Position numbers and translations under genes: made by a program. Shown one piece after another: positions 34,450 through 47,635 of a stretch of 64,000 bases of DNA. The stretch's first letter is position 1; every line of letters begins with the position of its first letter. The stretch comes from Riptortus pedestris (lineage: Eukaryota > Arthropoda > Insecta > Hemiptera > Alydidae), in NCBI GenBank assembly GCA_019009955.1, contig CM032233.1, positions 117,527,001 through 117,591,000 on the forward strand, in the 5' to 3' direction. The notes under the pieces were generated by a model that did no database searches, was not told where the DNA came from, and saw only the letters and a program-made list of their open reading frames with translations.

Positions 34450-37400
34450 CTATTTTGCTGATAACAAACTGAAGATAGAAGTACCCCAATGCTCTCCTTT
34501 AAGACCTTTAAGGCATTCTTTTGATTGATACCACTCTATAGATTCTCCTAAATGGAGTTTTTCCATGTCATTACAATTACAGGAGTCCTCACATAAATGA
34601 TTTAGTTCCTGAACTTCGTTACTTCCTTTGTCAGGTATAGAGATCTCTTCTAAGCAAGGTTGTTGTAAATAAATTGTCATTTGTTTAGATATAATTGGAA
34701 GCCGAAAGTCTCCATTTGGTACAAACCATTGTGTCTTTGGTTTGGAATCCTGATGCATTTTCAGGAATATAAATATATTAGTTGGATTAGTCTTGTCTTT
34801 AAAATAATCATGAAGCTCATCAGATGTTATAACATGCCTAGAAAAAAAAAATAATAGCCAAAAATTAACAAAAAAGTCTGATTGAGCTATTTTTAAACAA
34901 ACATATACACCAACAAATTGAAACTTTTTCTATCATTTAATAAATAAAAATTAGAATAGGCAGTGTTTCTGTTTGGCTACATCAATGAGTAACAACGGTA
35001 AATATCAGAGTAAAGAAATGATCTAGAATAGATAAAGCACTGCCAACTTACAAAAGTCCATCACGCAGGGGCTGCGTAAGCTAAGCAGATTTCCCATGGG
35101 AAGGTTTAAAACAGATAAATCTACATACTGGTAACACCACCGTGAATGTTAAGGGAATAAATACAAATGATAATAAGAAATCATTTAGTCAATTGACAAG
35201 TTAATAATATCTACAACGGAAAGCGTCTGAATTGTAAACAAACAGAGCAGCCAACTTCCCAGTGCTGAATAGATAGAATTATTCTAGACCGGAAAGATGA
35301 AGAATTAATGAAATATATCTGAATGTAACATATTAATTTTATTGAAAACTATTTACTATAGCCGGTGAAGTAATTTGAAATTAATCACAATAACTTCTAT
35401 CTCAATCACTGAGATTTTAGTAATCCAACAACAAAAGAAGGGGGTGGTGGGTCAACAGAATGTATTTGTTTGTATCTCGTATAATAAAGCTTTGTTGAAA
35501 ACAATATTTGGTATTTAGCCTTGTAATGAAGTGGTTCATAATATAGTACAGCCAGGAATTGAAGAGCCTTGTGGCCGGAGGGTGGAAGAAGGGGCGTGGC
35601 CGAAGGAGCGAGGGAAGGGGGCGTGTAATCCAGACCTGAAAACATTCATGCCCGGAACTCATTAACCTGCCCGGTATTGTGCAAGTAGTTTCTTCTAAAT
35701 TGTTTTGTTGTGAATATGTCTCGACCCGGTCCATCCACTCAAAGTGCTGAGAAGCGACACATTATTCATAGTAAAGAGAGGAGAGTTATTGGAAATGTGT
35801 TGGAGGCTTGCATCGAAGAAAAAAGAAAAAATGATTTATTGGCTCCGTTTACTAGCCCTCAAAAGAGGACGACCTTATATACAAAATGTTCTCCGGCGAC
35901 AGTGAAACGAATAGCCTCAGAGAAAAAGAAGTCTCCAGAAGGAAATTTACAATCGCCAATGAAGCCCCTAGGCCGTCGTCCTATTACGGTAGATAATTTT
36001 GATAGAAATGTTATTAGACGGACAATTGAGGATTTTTATGTGAGACAAAAAATTGTGCCTTCTGTACCTAAACTTCTCACTTCATTGAGGAAAAGTATAA
36101 ATTTTAAACTCGGTCGCGAATCATTGCGGAAATTGCTAAAAGATATGGGATTTAGTTGGAGGAAATCCCAAAGTGGACGAAAAATTTTAATAGAAAGGCC
36201 TCACATAGTTGACTGGCGAGGAAGATATCTTCACGCAATAAGAAGATATCGGGAATGTGGACGTCCAATCTTCTTCATAGATGAGACGTGGTTGGAGACT
36301 GATTTAACCATGGGAAAGTGTTGGCAATGCCCAGGTATTACGGGGGTTACATCCTCTTTAGCAGGTACCAGACGCTTTATTGTTGTTGGTATTGGGTCCA
36401 ACAATGGATTTTTACCTGATTGTCAACTTGTATTTAGAGCTGGACCTCAACAGGAGATTACCACGGGCAAATGAATGGTGGAAATTTTACCAAATGGATT
36501 AGGGAAAAAGTGCTTCCAAAGTTGCCAGCCTCTTCTGTTATAATAATGGATAATGCCCCATATCATAATTTGCAATTAAATAAGCCACCAACCAGCTCTT
36601 CAAACAAGACAGAAATGGTAGACTGGCTTAATAAGAATGGTGCAGTTGCGGATATGAGCATGAGGCGGTATATGCTTCTAGACATGGTCAAAAATATAGC
36701 ACCTAGAAAAAGAGTTTTTAAAATTGACCAAATCCTAGAGGCATATGAAATAACGTTCTAAGATTACCACCTTACATGTGTAATTTAAATCCGATAGAAC
36801 TGGCTTGGGCTAAGCTGAAGAGATTTGTGCGTGAAAGAAATGTAAGCGGTGACCTCTCAATGACTAATCTGGAATCATTAATAAATGAAGGTAAGAAATA
36901 AATTTTACACAATAACACATTTTACTATTTTACGACATATCGGCATTAAAGTCCGTTAATTATTCATATCCTTTAGGATTACAATCAATAACAGCTGATG
37001 ACTGGGCTGGTTATTGTCGGCACGTCCACAATTTAGAAGAGGAATATTGGCTAAAAGATGGACAAATGGAAAATTTTGTGGACAGCATGATAATCGCCAT
37101 TGATGGGAGCGAGTCGGAAGTTGATTTGCAGCTTAGCAGTAGTGAATCAGAATAATATTATAAGCACAAAACAAATTTAATTTTAATATTAATAAATCAT
37201 TTTTTTTATTTATTTTTTATACGGTGGTATCATTATTTAACGTTACCTTATTTAATTACAATCATTTCATCTGTAATTCTTTAACGTTATTTATTTAAAT
37301 TCTTTAATGAATTATTGTGAATGATAAATGTCTTGTATAAAAAATTGTAAAACTATAAAATAAATAGGAATTACAAAATAGTGAAATGTGAAGAATATCG

Positions 37401-40400
37401 TTAGATTTACAAAACCGTATTTTTTATTAATTCGGCTTTGTAAAGTGATAAAAAGTATATAGATTTTTTTTATTGCCACACTTTTTGTGGGTTAAAAATT
37501 AGCACAATATTAATAATAATTGCCAATAAGATGATTCAGGTTGAATTTTATTATTTACTGTAGTAATTCATGAGGAATATATGTCGCCGGGCAAGAAAAG
37601 CTAAGGTCAACTAACTAATATTGTACAGTAGGCGGCTAAGATGAAGTGACGACGTTTGTGATCCAGGTAGTACAGTAGTCTTTTCACGGAAACTGGCGGC
37701 TTGGGGGGGGGGGAAGCCAGCAGGTCTCTTACATTCCTGGCTGTAGTGTACTCGTATCACTGCTTATTATTAATATTCCACTAGTAGGAGTGAGGGTTTA
37801 CTGGAAGTGTAAAACAATAAAATCGAAATATCTCGGTTAATACTTATTATAAGGATAATATGTATACAACAATATTTATAGTAGATTTAATTTGCAATAA
37901 GATTGTTTCTATACAAGTTTTCGATGTGACGTATAGCAACAGAGGCATTTTGAATTTTTGAAATTCCTCACCTCTAAACCCCCCCTCCCCTGGTCTGATT
38001 CCAGCCGTTAACGAACTTGATCTTACTTTTTACATAAAATGACTAAATATCAAGTTTGGTAACGATTAAACTATAAGTGTGACCGCTAGAGCGGTAACAG
38101 ACAAATATATATATACACTACCTCAGATACCCGGCTACGCCCGGGAATTCATTTGAGGCTGAATGGTGATGGTATTTTTTTGGCAAGGCATTACTTTGCG
38201 CAATATTTTGACATTTACCCGTCCCAGTGTTTAGGGTTTATACCCGTCGTTGCATTGGATTTTTTTAATAATAAAATTAAGTAAGACTTCACTGTCCTCC
38301 ATATTGTCATATTTCCCGTCTCCTGTGCATTATGCATAGCTTTGAATTATTAAGGTCAAAATATTAACATAGATTTGAATTCATTTTTCCATGTGAGGTA
38401 CCTGGTAGTTCATATTGGAAAGAATTGATGAGCATATCAATATTATACGCAAATTATTTGCTTCATACATTGTTCCCGAAAAAATGTATAAAACATAAGT
38501 TACTCTAAATAACAAAGTAAAAAACTTTTGTTATGTGCACGTTTGACGAAAATAAATAGACAACAAAATATCGCGAATTTTTATTTCAGGCCTCCCTTAT
38601 AAGCCCCACTCCCGTTCTAACCTAAACACTTTAATATAGCTTATAATCATGGAAGTATTAATGCTAATTGACATACCGAGTTTTGTTAAGTTCGGTTCAA
38701 TCGTTAGCGCCCAATAAAATAGTTGACTCCCGCTTTAGTTTATAGTGTATATCTCATATATATAGTGTATACATTGTTAAAAGACAAAAATGAATATCAC
38801 AAAAGCTAAGGTACCCGCCGATGCCCGGGAAATCACTCTCGACTGGTATTTTGATAGTAAGACTTCAATGTGTACAATTACACTTCCCTCCACGACATAA
38901 TGATTTTCGGAAATAGCCAACCCTGAAGGTTAACTTTTGGGGATTAATAGAATAGAAATTTTAGTTTTGAAGGATAAATGAAAATGTGTTCCTAATTTAT
39001 CTTTCTACACTTTATGACTCACCGTTTTTCAATAATTCAAACCATAATCATGGGTAGCATTTATTACAATTAAATATCATCCATAATGAACATATTTTCT
39101 TTCAAAAGCCTACCCGAGCTCAAATAGTTCAGGCAAAGTTTTATACGTGAGATTATATTTGTAATAGTGAATCTCACTGGAAATCACTTCCAGCAATGCC
39201 AGACGGGAAATAAGTAAACTCAATTAACTTGTAAGGCTCCCGTCATCTTCCGCTCCCGCATTAGACTTCTCGCTTTTCAGCCTCTTTTATAATCCCCACT
39301 CCCGTTTGGACCTAAAATTTTAAATATAGCTTATAATCATGGAAGATTTAATGCTAATTGACATACAGAGTTTTGCTAAGTTCGGTTCAATCGTTAGTAC
39401 CCAACAAAATTGTTGGCTCCCGTTATAGATTTTAGTGTATATCACGTTTCTACTTCTCTATACGACAAAAGTGAATATAACAAAAGTTACTCTAAATAAC
39501 GAATTAAACAACTTTTGTTATGTGCATATTTGCTGAAAAGGCGATAGGAAATCATTATTATTAATTTCAGGCCTCCCTTATAACCCCCACTCCTGCCTGT
39601 CCCTAGAAATGTTAGTATGGCTTATTATAATGAAGGCGTTAGTACTAATTCACATACCGAGTTTGGTTTAATTCGGTTGAGTCTTTAGTGCCAAATAAAA
39701 TTGTGGACTCCCGCTTTAGTTTATAGCGTATAACTCATTTATGCTTCCGTATACGGCAAAAGTGCATATAACAAAAGTTACTCTAAATAACAAAATAAAC
39801 AACTTTTGTTATGTGCATATTTGCTGAAAAAGCAATAGGAAACGAAATATCACTATTTTTAATTTCAGGCCTCCCTTATAACCCCCACTCCTGCCCGTCC
39901 CTAGAAATGTTAGTATGGCTTATTATAAGGAAATCGTTAGTATTAATTCACATAGCGAGTTTGGTTTAATTCGGTTGAGTCTTTAGTGCCAAATAAAATT
40001 GTGGACTCCCGCTATAGTTTTTAGCGTATAACTCATTTATACTTCCGTATACGGCAAAAGTGCATATAACAAAAGTTACTCTAAATAACAAAATAAACAA
40101 CTTTTGTCATGTGCATATTTGCTGAAAAAGCAATAGGAAACGAAATATCGCTATTTTTAATTTCAGGCCTCCCTTAAAACCCCCACTCCTGCCCGTCCCT
40201 AGAAATGTTAGTATGGCTTATTATAAGGAAATCGTTAGTATTAATTCACATAGCGAGTTTGGTTTAGTTCGGTTGAGTCTTTTGTGCTAAATAAAATTGT
40301 GGACTCCCGCTATAGTTTTTAGCGTATAACTCATTTATACTTCCGTATACGGCAAAAGTGCATATAACAAAAGTTACTCGAAATTACAAAATAAACAACT

Positions 40401-43400
40401 TTTGTCATGTGCATATTTGCTGAAAAAGCAATAGGAAACGAAATATCGCTATTTTTAATTTCAGGCCTCAAATATAACCCCCACTCCTGTTCGTCTTAGA
40501 GAATATTAATATAGCCTAAAGTCTAAGTTGGGCTAGTAGTAATATACATACCAAGTTTCATAAAATTCGGTTCAGCCGTTTATGCATGAAAAGGTAACAA
40601 ACAAACAAATAAACAAACAGACACTAAAGAAACAAAATGTAGTTATGGTGTCTATGACATGTGAAACGAAAAGTTATCGTGAAATTTTGCAAAAAAAATC
40701 AATGTACAGACAGAGGTTACAATTTTATATATATATATATCTATATATATATATATATAGATATATATATATATATATACACATATATATAGTTTTAATA
40801 GTCATTTTCATCATCTCCTAGGTAGGATCGATGGACAATTGAAGAAAAATTTCGAAAATCTCGTCATGAGTACGACCTCAATAGCTGATTTCCCTTAAGG
40901 GAAATCTGCTAAAAGTAAGGCAAGCTTTTTGGTGATCAAATGAAGATTAGATGAACTCAGAATTTCAATGATATGAGAAACGCATGAGCCAAATAATCAA
41001 TATCCCAAGGTATCCCACGAAAATGAAATATACTCTCATACATTACACTCAATAGAATATCTACAAAACCTGCATGAACTGTTAGGTAGTAACGGTGTAG
41101 TTTAACAAGGAAGACATGGCCTGGTATATTCCAGTTCACCTGGAGAATATGAATACTGCCAGAAGAAAAGAGGAATAATACCAGGAGGGGATAGATTACT
41201 CTAGTCTAAAACAGATGACAAGTGTACATCTGCCCTAAATAGTGAAACTACTAAACATAACACCTATTCTTCATGAAAAAATAATTGAGTAAGAATTTAT
41301 ACAAAAAGGTGATATGCATAAACAGATTAATAGCTTTGAATAAGCATAGTCCAGATAAAGCAAAATTGAAAGAAGCTAACTAGATTGACAACAGTGATCC
41401 TTGAAAGGAAGTTTTGTAATGTCTAAATCATGTTTGGGGAATATGGTAGTTTTGAAGACACCTGTGTCTTCACATAAGAATATCATTGACAATAGAATTT
41501 TGATTCATAAAATAATAACAAATTCTGGTGGTAACACCTATAATGGACTACACCATCAAATAAACTAACTGGTTATAACAATTTGGAGATTGGAAAGGAA
41601 ATACATCTAAGATAGTAAATCAAGGATAGTCATAAAAACTATGGTTTATTATCTATCTTAACAAGAACCTACAAGAATTACTTGAAAAAATTAAATTATT
41701 TCATTAACGTTCACTTTTTGCAACAGAGGCTAATTGGGACAGGTTATCTACAGGTGACACCCTTTTCTAGCGAGAGGGACTTAGGTTTTTATTTAATGAA
41801 TTATGTCAATAAATAAATTCCTATTGCCCAGGTGGGAATCGAACTCGCCACTCTAGATTAATCATGGGAGATTAACGCTTTAACTCACATAGCTAACCTA
41901 AGCCCCAAGTACTTAAAAGGAGTTCGAGAACTTAAATAAGACCATTTATATTCGGTTTAAAGTATTTTCTTTGTCTACTCATCATTTGATAGTAGTATGT
42001 ATACTTTCTATGTAAACTGAAATGTACTTGATGATCTAATTAAAATAAGTAATTTAAGCCCTGAATATAAGAGTTCCATATGGATAAACTAGAAAATGTG
42101 TGTCAAACCATTATAAAGATACAAAAGCATGACAGACAGACCAATAGCCAATAGATAATGAAAATAAGTTCCATGGGTAAGATTAAAAAAATACTTCATG
42201 GTTTACTTACCGGCACAATGACTGGAGATTTCTTGAATCAGCCTTAACATGATCACATTTCGTATCCGATAATGAAGGGATTATAATTCTGAACACTTTT
42301 TTCGGTATTACCTTTGTTGCTCCGACAATAATCACAATTTCTTCTATCCCATTAGATTCAACAAATTCTGATTCCAAATTCTGAAAACCAATAAAAATTT
42401 GTTAGTAGCTGCTTATAAAATAGAAACTTTTGAAATATATTTTTGCTCTGTAAGCAATTCTTTAAGTCTACACAAAGTCCTTAAAAGTCGGAATGTTTTT
42501 GATGAAATGAGAATTCATGTGTCATTCAGAAGTTATAAATGTTCATATATATATATATATAAAATTGTAACCTCTGTCTGTACATTGATTTTTTCATTAT
42601 ACTTTTTCGTTTCACATGCTATAGACATGGTATCTGTAATTTGTGGCTTTGGTGTCTGTTTGTTTGTTACCTTTTCACGCCCAAAATACTAAACCGAATT
42701 TTATGTAACTTTCTATGTATATTACTACTAGCCCAACTTAGACTTTAGGATATACTAATGTTCTTTATGATGAACAGGAGTGGGTGTTATAAGAGAGGCC
42801 TGAAATTAAAAATAGCGATACTTCGTTTCCTATTGGTTTTTCGACAAATATACACATGACAAAAGTTGTTTATTAAGTTATTTAGATTAACTTTTGGAAT
42901 ATTCAATTTTGTCATATATCGAAGTATAAACAAAATATATGCTAAAAACTATAGCGGAATCAACAATTTTGAAAGGCATAAAAGACTAAACCTACCTTAA
43001 CGAAATTCCGTTGTGGGTTAGTATTAATGCTTCAACAATGAAAATGGAAGGTATAAGGTAAAAACAGAGATGCTGTCATGGATCGAAGAGGAAAAATTTG
43101 ATCAATTTGTTTGTAACAAGAAAACATTTAGCTAAGTCATTGAAATATGTGACCTCTAAACGAATGTGCCTTCTAGATTTGGCCAGAAGGTCAAAAGACA
43201 GCTCCTTTGCTTCTCTTCTTTATTACATAACTGGTTTCACATCACCCTCAGCCTCATTCATTTCATTTGCACATATATGAACACCCATTTTACTATACAA
43301 TTGTTCTACTGCTGCCTGCTAATGAAATAATGTCTATTATGAGAGAAGTAATAATGGTGGGTCTTGGACTGCTGTTAAAATAAATATACTTTGCAACATT

Positions 43401-46400
43401 AATTAATAGAATAGGTAAAAGTATTGATATATAACACAGCAGAAAAATGTTCACACATTGTTTTGAGTCAATTGAATTCAAAAAAACATATTCATTTACA
43501 TGCTTGGTTTCAATTTTCTTTTTCTTTTCAACCTTATTCCTATTTTGAATAATATGGTTATTTTCCTTAATCTCCTGCATGGTCGTGTTTTTTAATTATC
43601 AATACTTGAGACAGTGTCAAAATAAAAGTTTGTTTATTGTTAAAAGCATGTTCAGTAAGAGAGCCTCTAACTTTGATTATTATCTACATTTTTTGAACAT
43701 TGCTTAATTCTTTTCTTTAAAAATTGTGCTGATTCTACTATATAAAACATTATGCAATTTGCAATAACTTATCTTGTGTATATTATATTATATCCCTAAC
43801 TATCAGGATGTCTTTTAATTTCAGTATAACTTATCTGTATTCACTCAGGATATTCCTGCGAGATTTTACCTAAATCATTGCAAATATTTTCAAATTTGTT
43901 CTGCCATCAAATTGTTATAGAATGCACAATAATTAATCCTTTCATTCTCTATTTATCACTTACTATTTCTTCTCTTTTTTTTCTTTTTCTTTTTTTTTTT
44001 TTGTTGGTACAAATATGCTCATTTATGAATTGAATAGAATTTTCAATCTTTATACTTTTTCTGTAGGGTTTTTTTTAAAAAAACTGATCGAAGTTGGTTA
44101 GCAATTGTCTTATCTGCTTCCCACAATCTATCATCCCGTCTTCTATTTTTCTTAATCACGGGGTAACAATCTTAGAAGTAGAATTCATAAGAAAAAATGA
44201 CAGTAAAGAATTTAAATGGAAGCCAAAAAGTACTTTTTTTCGGTAGAATGATTCATTTTACTCCAGTCATTCAATACAGTCTGAACCGAATCTGCTCCCT
44301 TTATTGCTCTAGAACAAAAAATCAATTTCTTAAAAATTCTTAGTAATAAACTAACAAACTACAAACAAAAATTAAAAATAAATAAGTTGTTTGTGCATAT
44401 ATAATAAAAGATTGAAAAAAATATATATTAACTGTATTTTATTTAATTTTAGAATGGAATACGCTGTTCTTAAATAATAAATAATTTATTACTTTTTATT
44501 TGGGAGAAATGTTTTTCACACCTGCCGAGAGTCAAACCCAGATATTCCTGATATCTAGTCCAGTACTCTGCCAACTGAGCTACAAACTCGACTACTGACC
44601 TATTTGAAAAACTCTACTGTGCATGGCACTCCAAATACGAAGTCACAAGTAGAATGATTGAAGGTCAATAATTGTCAATAAATAGCTTGAATTTGGATAC
44701 TCCATTAACACGTTGAGTGCTAAGGTGCCTGCCGGCGGGCAAATAGTACTTTCCCCCAGGCGCATTGCCCGCCGGCGGGCAACCTTCCTACGCACTTTTA
44801 CTCATCTTGGAGCCCTTTTACTAGCCCCCACCACTTAGCTTCTACTTCGTTTCTTCATGGAATTCATTACAGAGTTGCGCCTTGAGCTTACAATTTTTTC
44901 AATACAAAAAAGTTCGTGTTTTGGATTTCTTAGATTTCACGTAAGTATTTTAAATTAATTCACTTTAAATTTTTTTTCTCGGAAAATAATAGCCAGATTT
45001 TTATTTTTTCTATTTTTCCGATAAATAAAATCTCTCAATGAAATAAAATATGAAGAAAACAAAAACATTTTTTTTTTTTTTTTTTTTTGCGCCATTAGCA
45101 TGAAATTTGAATTTGGGGTCCCGCTCACAACGTGTTAAATCAATTAAGACTCGCACAAGTAATGGTAGAGAAATTGGAGAAATTTCAACAAAACAAATTT
45201 AGTTGAAACAGATTATCTGCAGTACTCATACAATACAATTACCCTTCCTCGTTTATGTTTTTCTCCTCCTGATCCATCTAAGTAAGTCAATTTTAGCAAT
45301 GATTGAGCCTCTTTTACTGTACCTGTCAATGCTGGGTTACCTATCAATTTGAGGTGTTGCTGATCAATGTCAAGGCAGTAATAGTAGCCGTTCATTTCAC
45401 AATTGGCATGTTTCATAAAGTTCATAATCTTCAAAATGCGTGAACAACCTTCTATTATACTTGCAAAAAGTAATGTTACTTCCTGAATCAATAATATTTT
45501 ACAGCTGGAAACTGTTTTTTGACCCAATGACCATATAAAAGTATTGTTACTTTCAGTACCGTTCTTTTTTTTTTTTTTTTATTTGCAGCCAACAACTTTG
45601 AGCTGTGTGTAACCAATCCCTTTATTATTCTCAGAAGGATCCCTTTGCAAATGCACACATCTTACTGAAAGTGTGACACTTTAAACTTACTTATATGACA
45701 CAAGGATTTTTCTTCATTATAGATCCATTGCACTTATTTTTAAGTCGTTAAAGTATCATTTAAGAGGAAAAAATGAAAATGAAATGTTTTGATAATTCTA
45801 CAGTGGCCATTACCCATAAGGTAACTTGTTTAAGTACTACAAATGGCAGTATCTTTCAATTTAAGAGCACCAAAAATAAGTAAGCATAAAATATTCATGT
45901 GTGTAAATTGTTTTGTTTTTTTATACGTAATTTATCAACTGTAAATGTATTTGGCAATATCATTGTACAGAGAAATGGAAAACATACAAAAGGAATAAAT
46001 TCCCAATACATTGGCCACATTGCATGGAATAAATTGGCCAATACATGAACAGCATAGCAAATATCAGTTGAAGAATAATGGTTTTATATATATTGGTGAA
46101 GCCAACCCACTACTTGATATGCTAAATAAATAGAATTTACTCATTATATTTGTATTTTTTAAACAATAAAAAAAGTCTTAAAAGATTAATCACGTGTGGC
46201 TATATTTCCAATCTACTGGAACATCCTCAATATTTTTTAAAAGAACGACCAGGGTCTCACTTTTGTAGCTTCTAAAATCTATAAAACACAATGAACCAAT
46301 TTTTCATTGTGTAACTAAAGAACCAATAAAAAATACGTTAAAAAGCTCTACTAACCTTAAATGTGTTTTCACAACACGTAACGAGAGATTCCATTGTCTT

Positions 46401-47565
46401 GTAAAGCATTTGTGCTCGCATTTCTTTGTATGAGGTAGATGAATGCTCATTTTTTCTCTAGGCAAAAAAATAGCAGGGTTTATTAATCGTTGATGCATAA
46501 CTGTTGAGCAGTAATAAAAGTAAATGCATTATACAAAAAAAACTTGTGATATTATGGGCATAATACTGGCCAGTATTTATTACTATTTGAATAAATGAAT
46601 TTGGTAAGCTTAATATGATTAGTGCTATTAAGAAAGGCAGATTGCACTAGTTAGGACATGTTGAAAGAATGAAGTCCAACTTTCTACTGAGAAAATGGTG
46701 TACTGTACACCAAGCAGAGCAAAGAGGAGGGCAGGCTCAGGCCTGAGACGATATACAGACGCTGGGGAGGGGGCTCCTCAATTGTAGGATCCTAGCTGCT
46801 GAATAATAAAGTCTGTCACACAGGGGCTACGTAAAACACGCAGATTTCCCAAACAAAGGTTTACAATAGATAAATTTACATACTGGTAACACTACCGCAA
46901 ATATTAAGTGAATAAATACAAACAGTAATGAGAAATCTTTCAGTTACGAGTTAATAACTCTACAACGGAAAGCGCCTGAATTATAAACAAACAGGTCAGC
47001 CAACCTGAATACTAGACCGGAAAGAAAAACCATTGAAACCATGAAATATATCTGAACATAACACATTAATTTTATTGAAAACTATTTACTATAGCTAATG
47101 CTGTAATTTATAATAAATCAAAATAATTTTAATCCCAATTACTTAAATTTTAGTAATCCAAGAACAAAAGAAGGGGGGATCAACAGAACGTGTTTGCATA
47201 TATCTCACAAAGTAAAAGTTCAATGAAAACAATATTCTGTATTTAACCTTGTAATGAAGTGGTTCATGATATAACTGCGCATTATTAATATAACATGAGT
47301 AGGAGTGGGGGTTTACTGAAATCGGAAAACTATGAAATTCAAATATCTCGGTTAATATTCATGATACAGAAAATATGTTTAGAACAATATTTATAGATCA
47401 TTTAATTTACAATAAGATTGGTTCTATACAATGTTTCGATCCGACTAATAGAAACGGAGATATTTTGAATTTTCAAAATCACCCCTCCCACTAGTCGACC
47501 CTCCCAATCGATTAAATATCGAGTTCTGTAACAATCAAACAAAAATTGACCGCTAGAGCGTTAAC

Positions 47566-47635
<70 letters not shown>

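Larger units (their letters stand above)
35057..40914 (+). repeat. Family H copy carrying two nested elements
   Basis: Head TCCATCACGCAGGGGCTGCG at 35057 and end TTAAGGGAAATCTGCTAAAA at 40914. The copy itself is about 1 kb. It is interrupted at 35548 by a 2195-bp Tc1/mariner-superfamily element and, at its TA array near 38115, by a long family R element. All of it lies in the last intron of p31comet. Confidence 0.8.

Noticed and set aside
39280..40480. CRISPR-like array
   Set aside because: Units are about 298 bp with no alternating unique spacers, in a eukaryotic genome; it is a tandem repeat in a retroelement.
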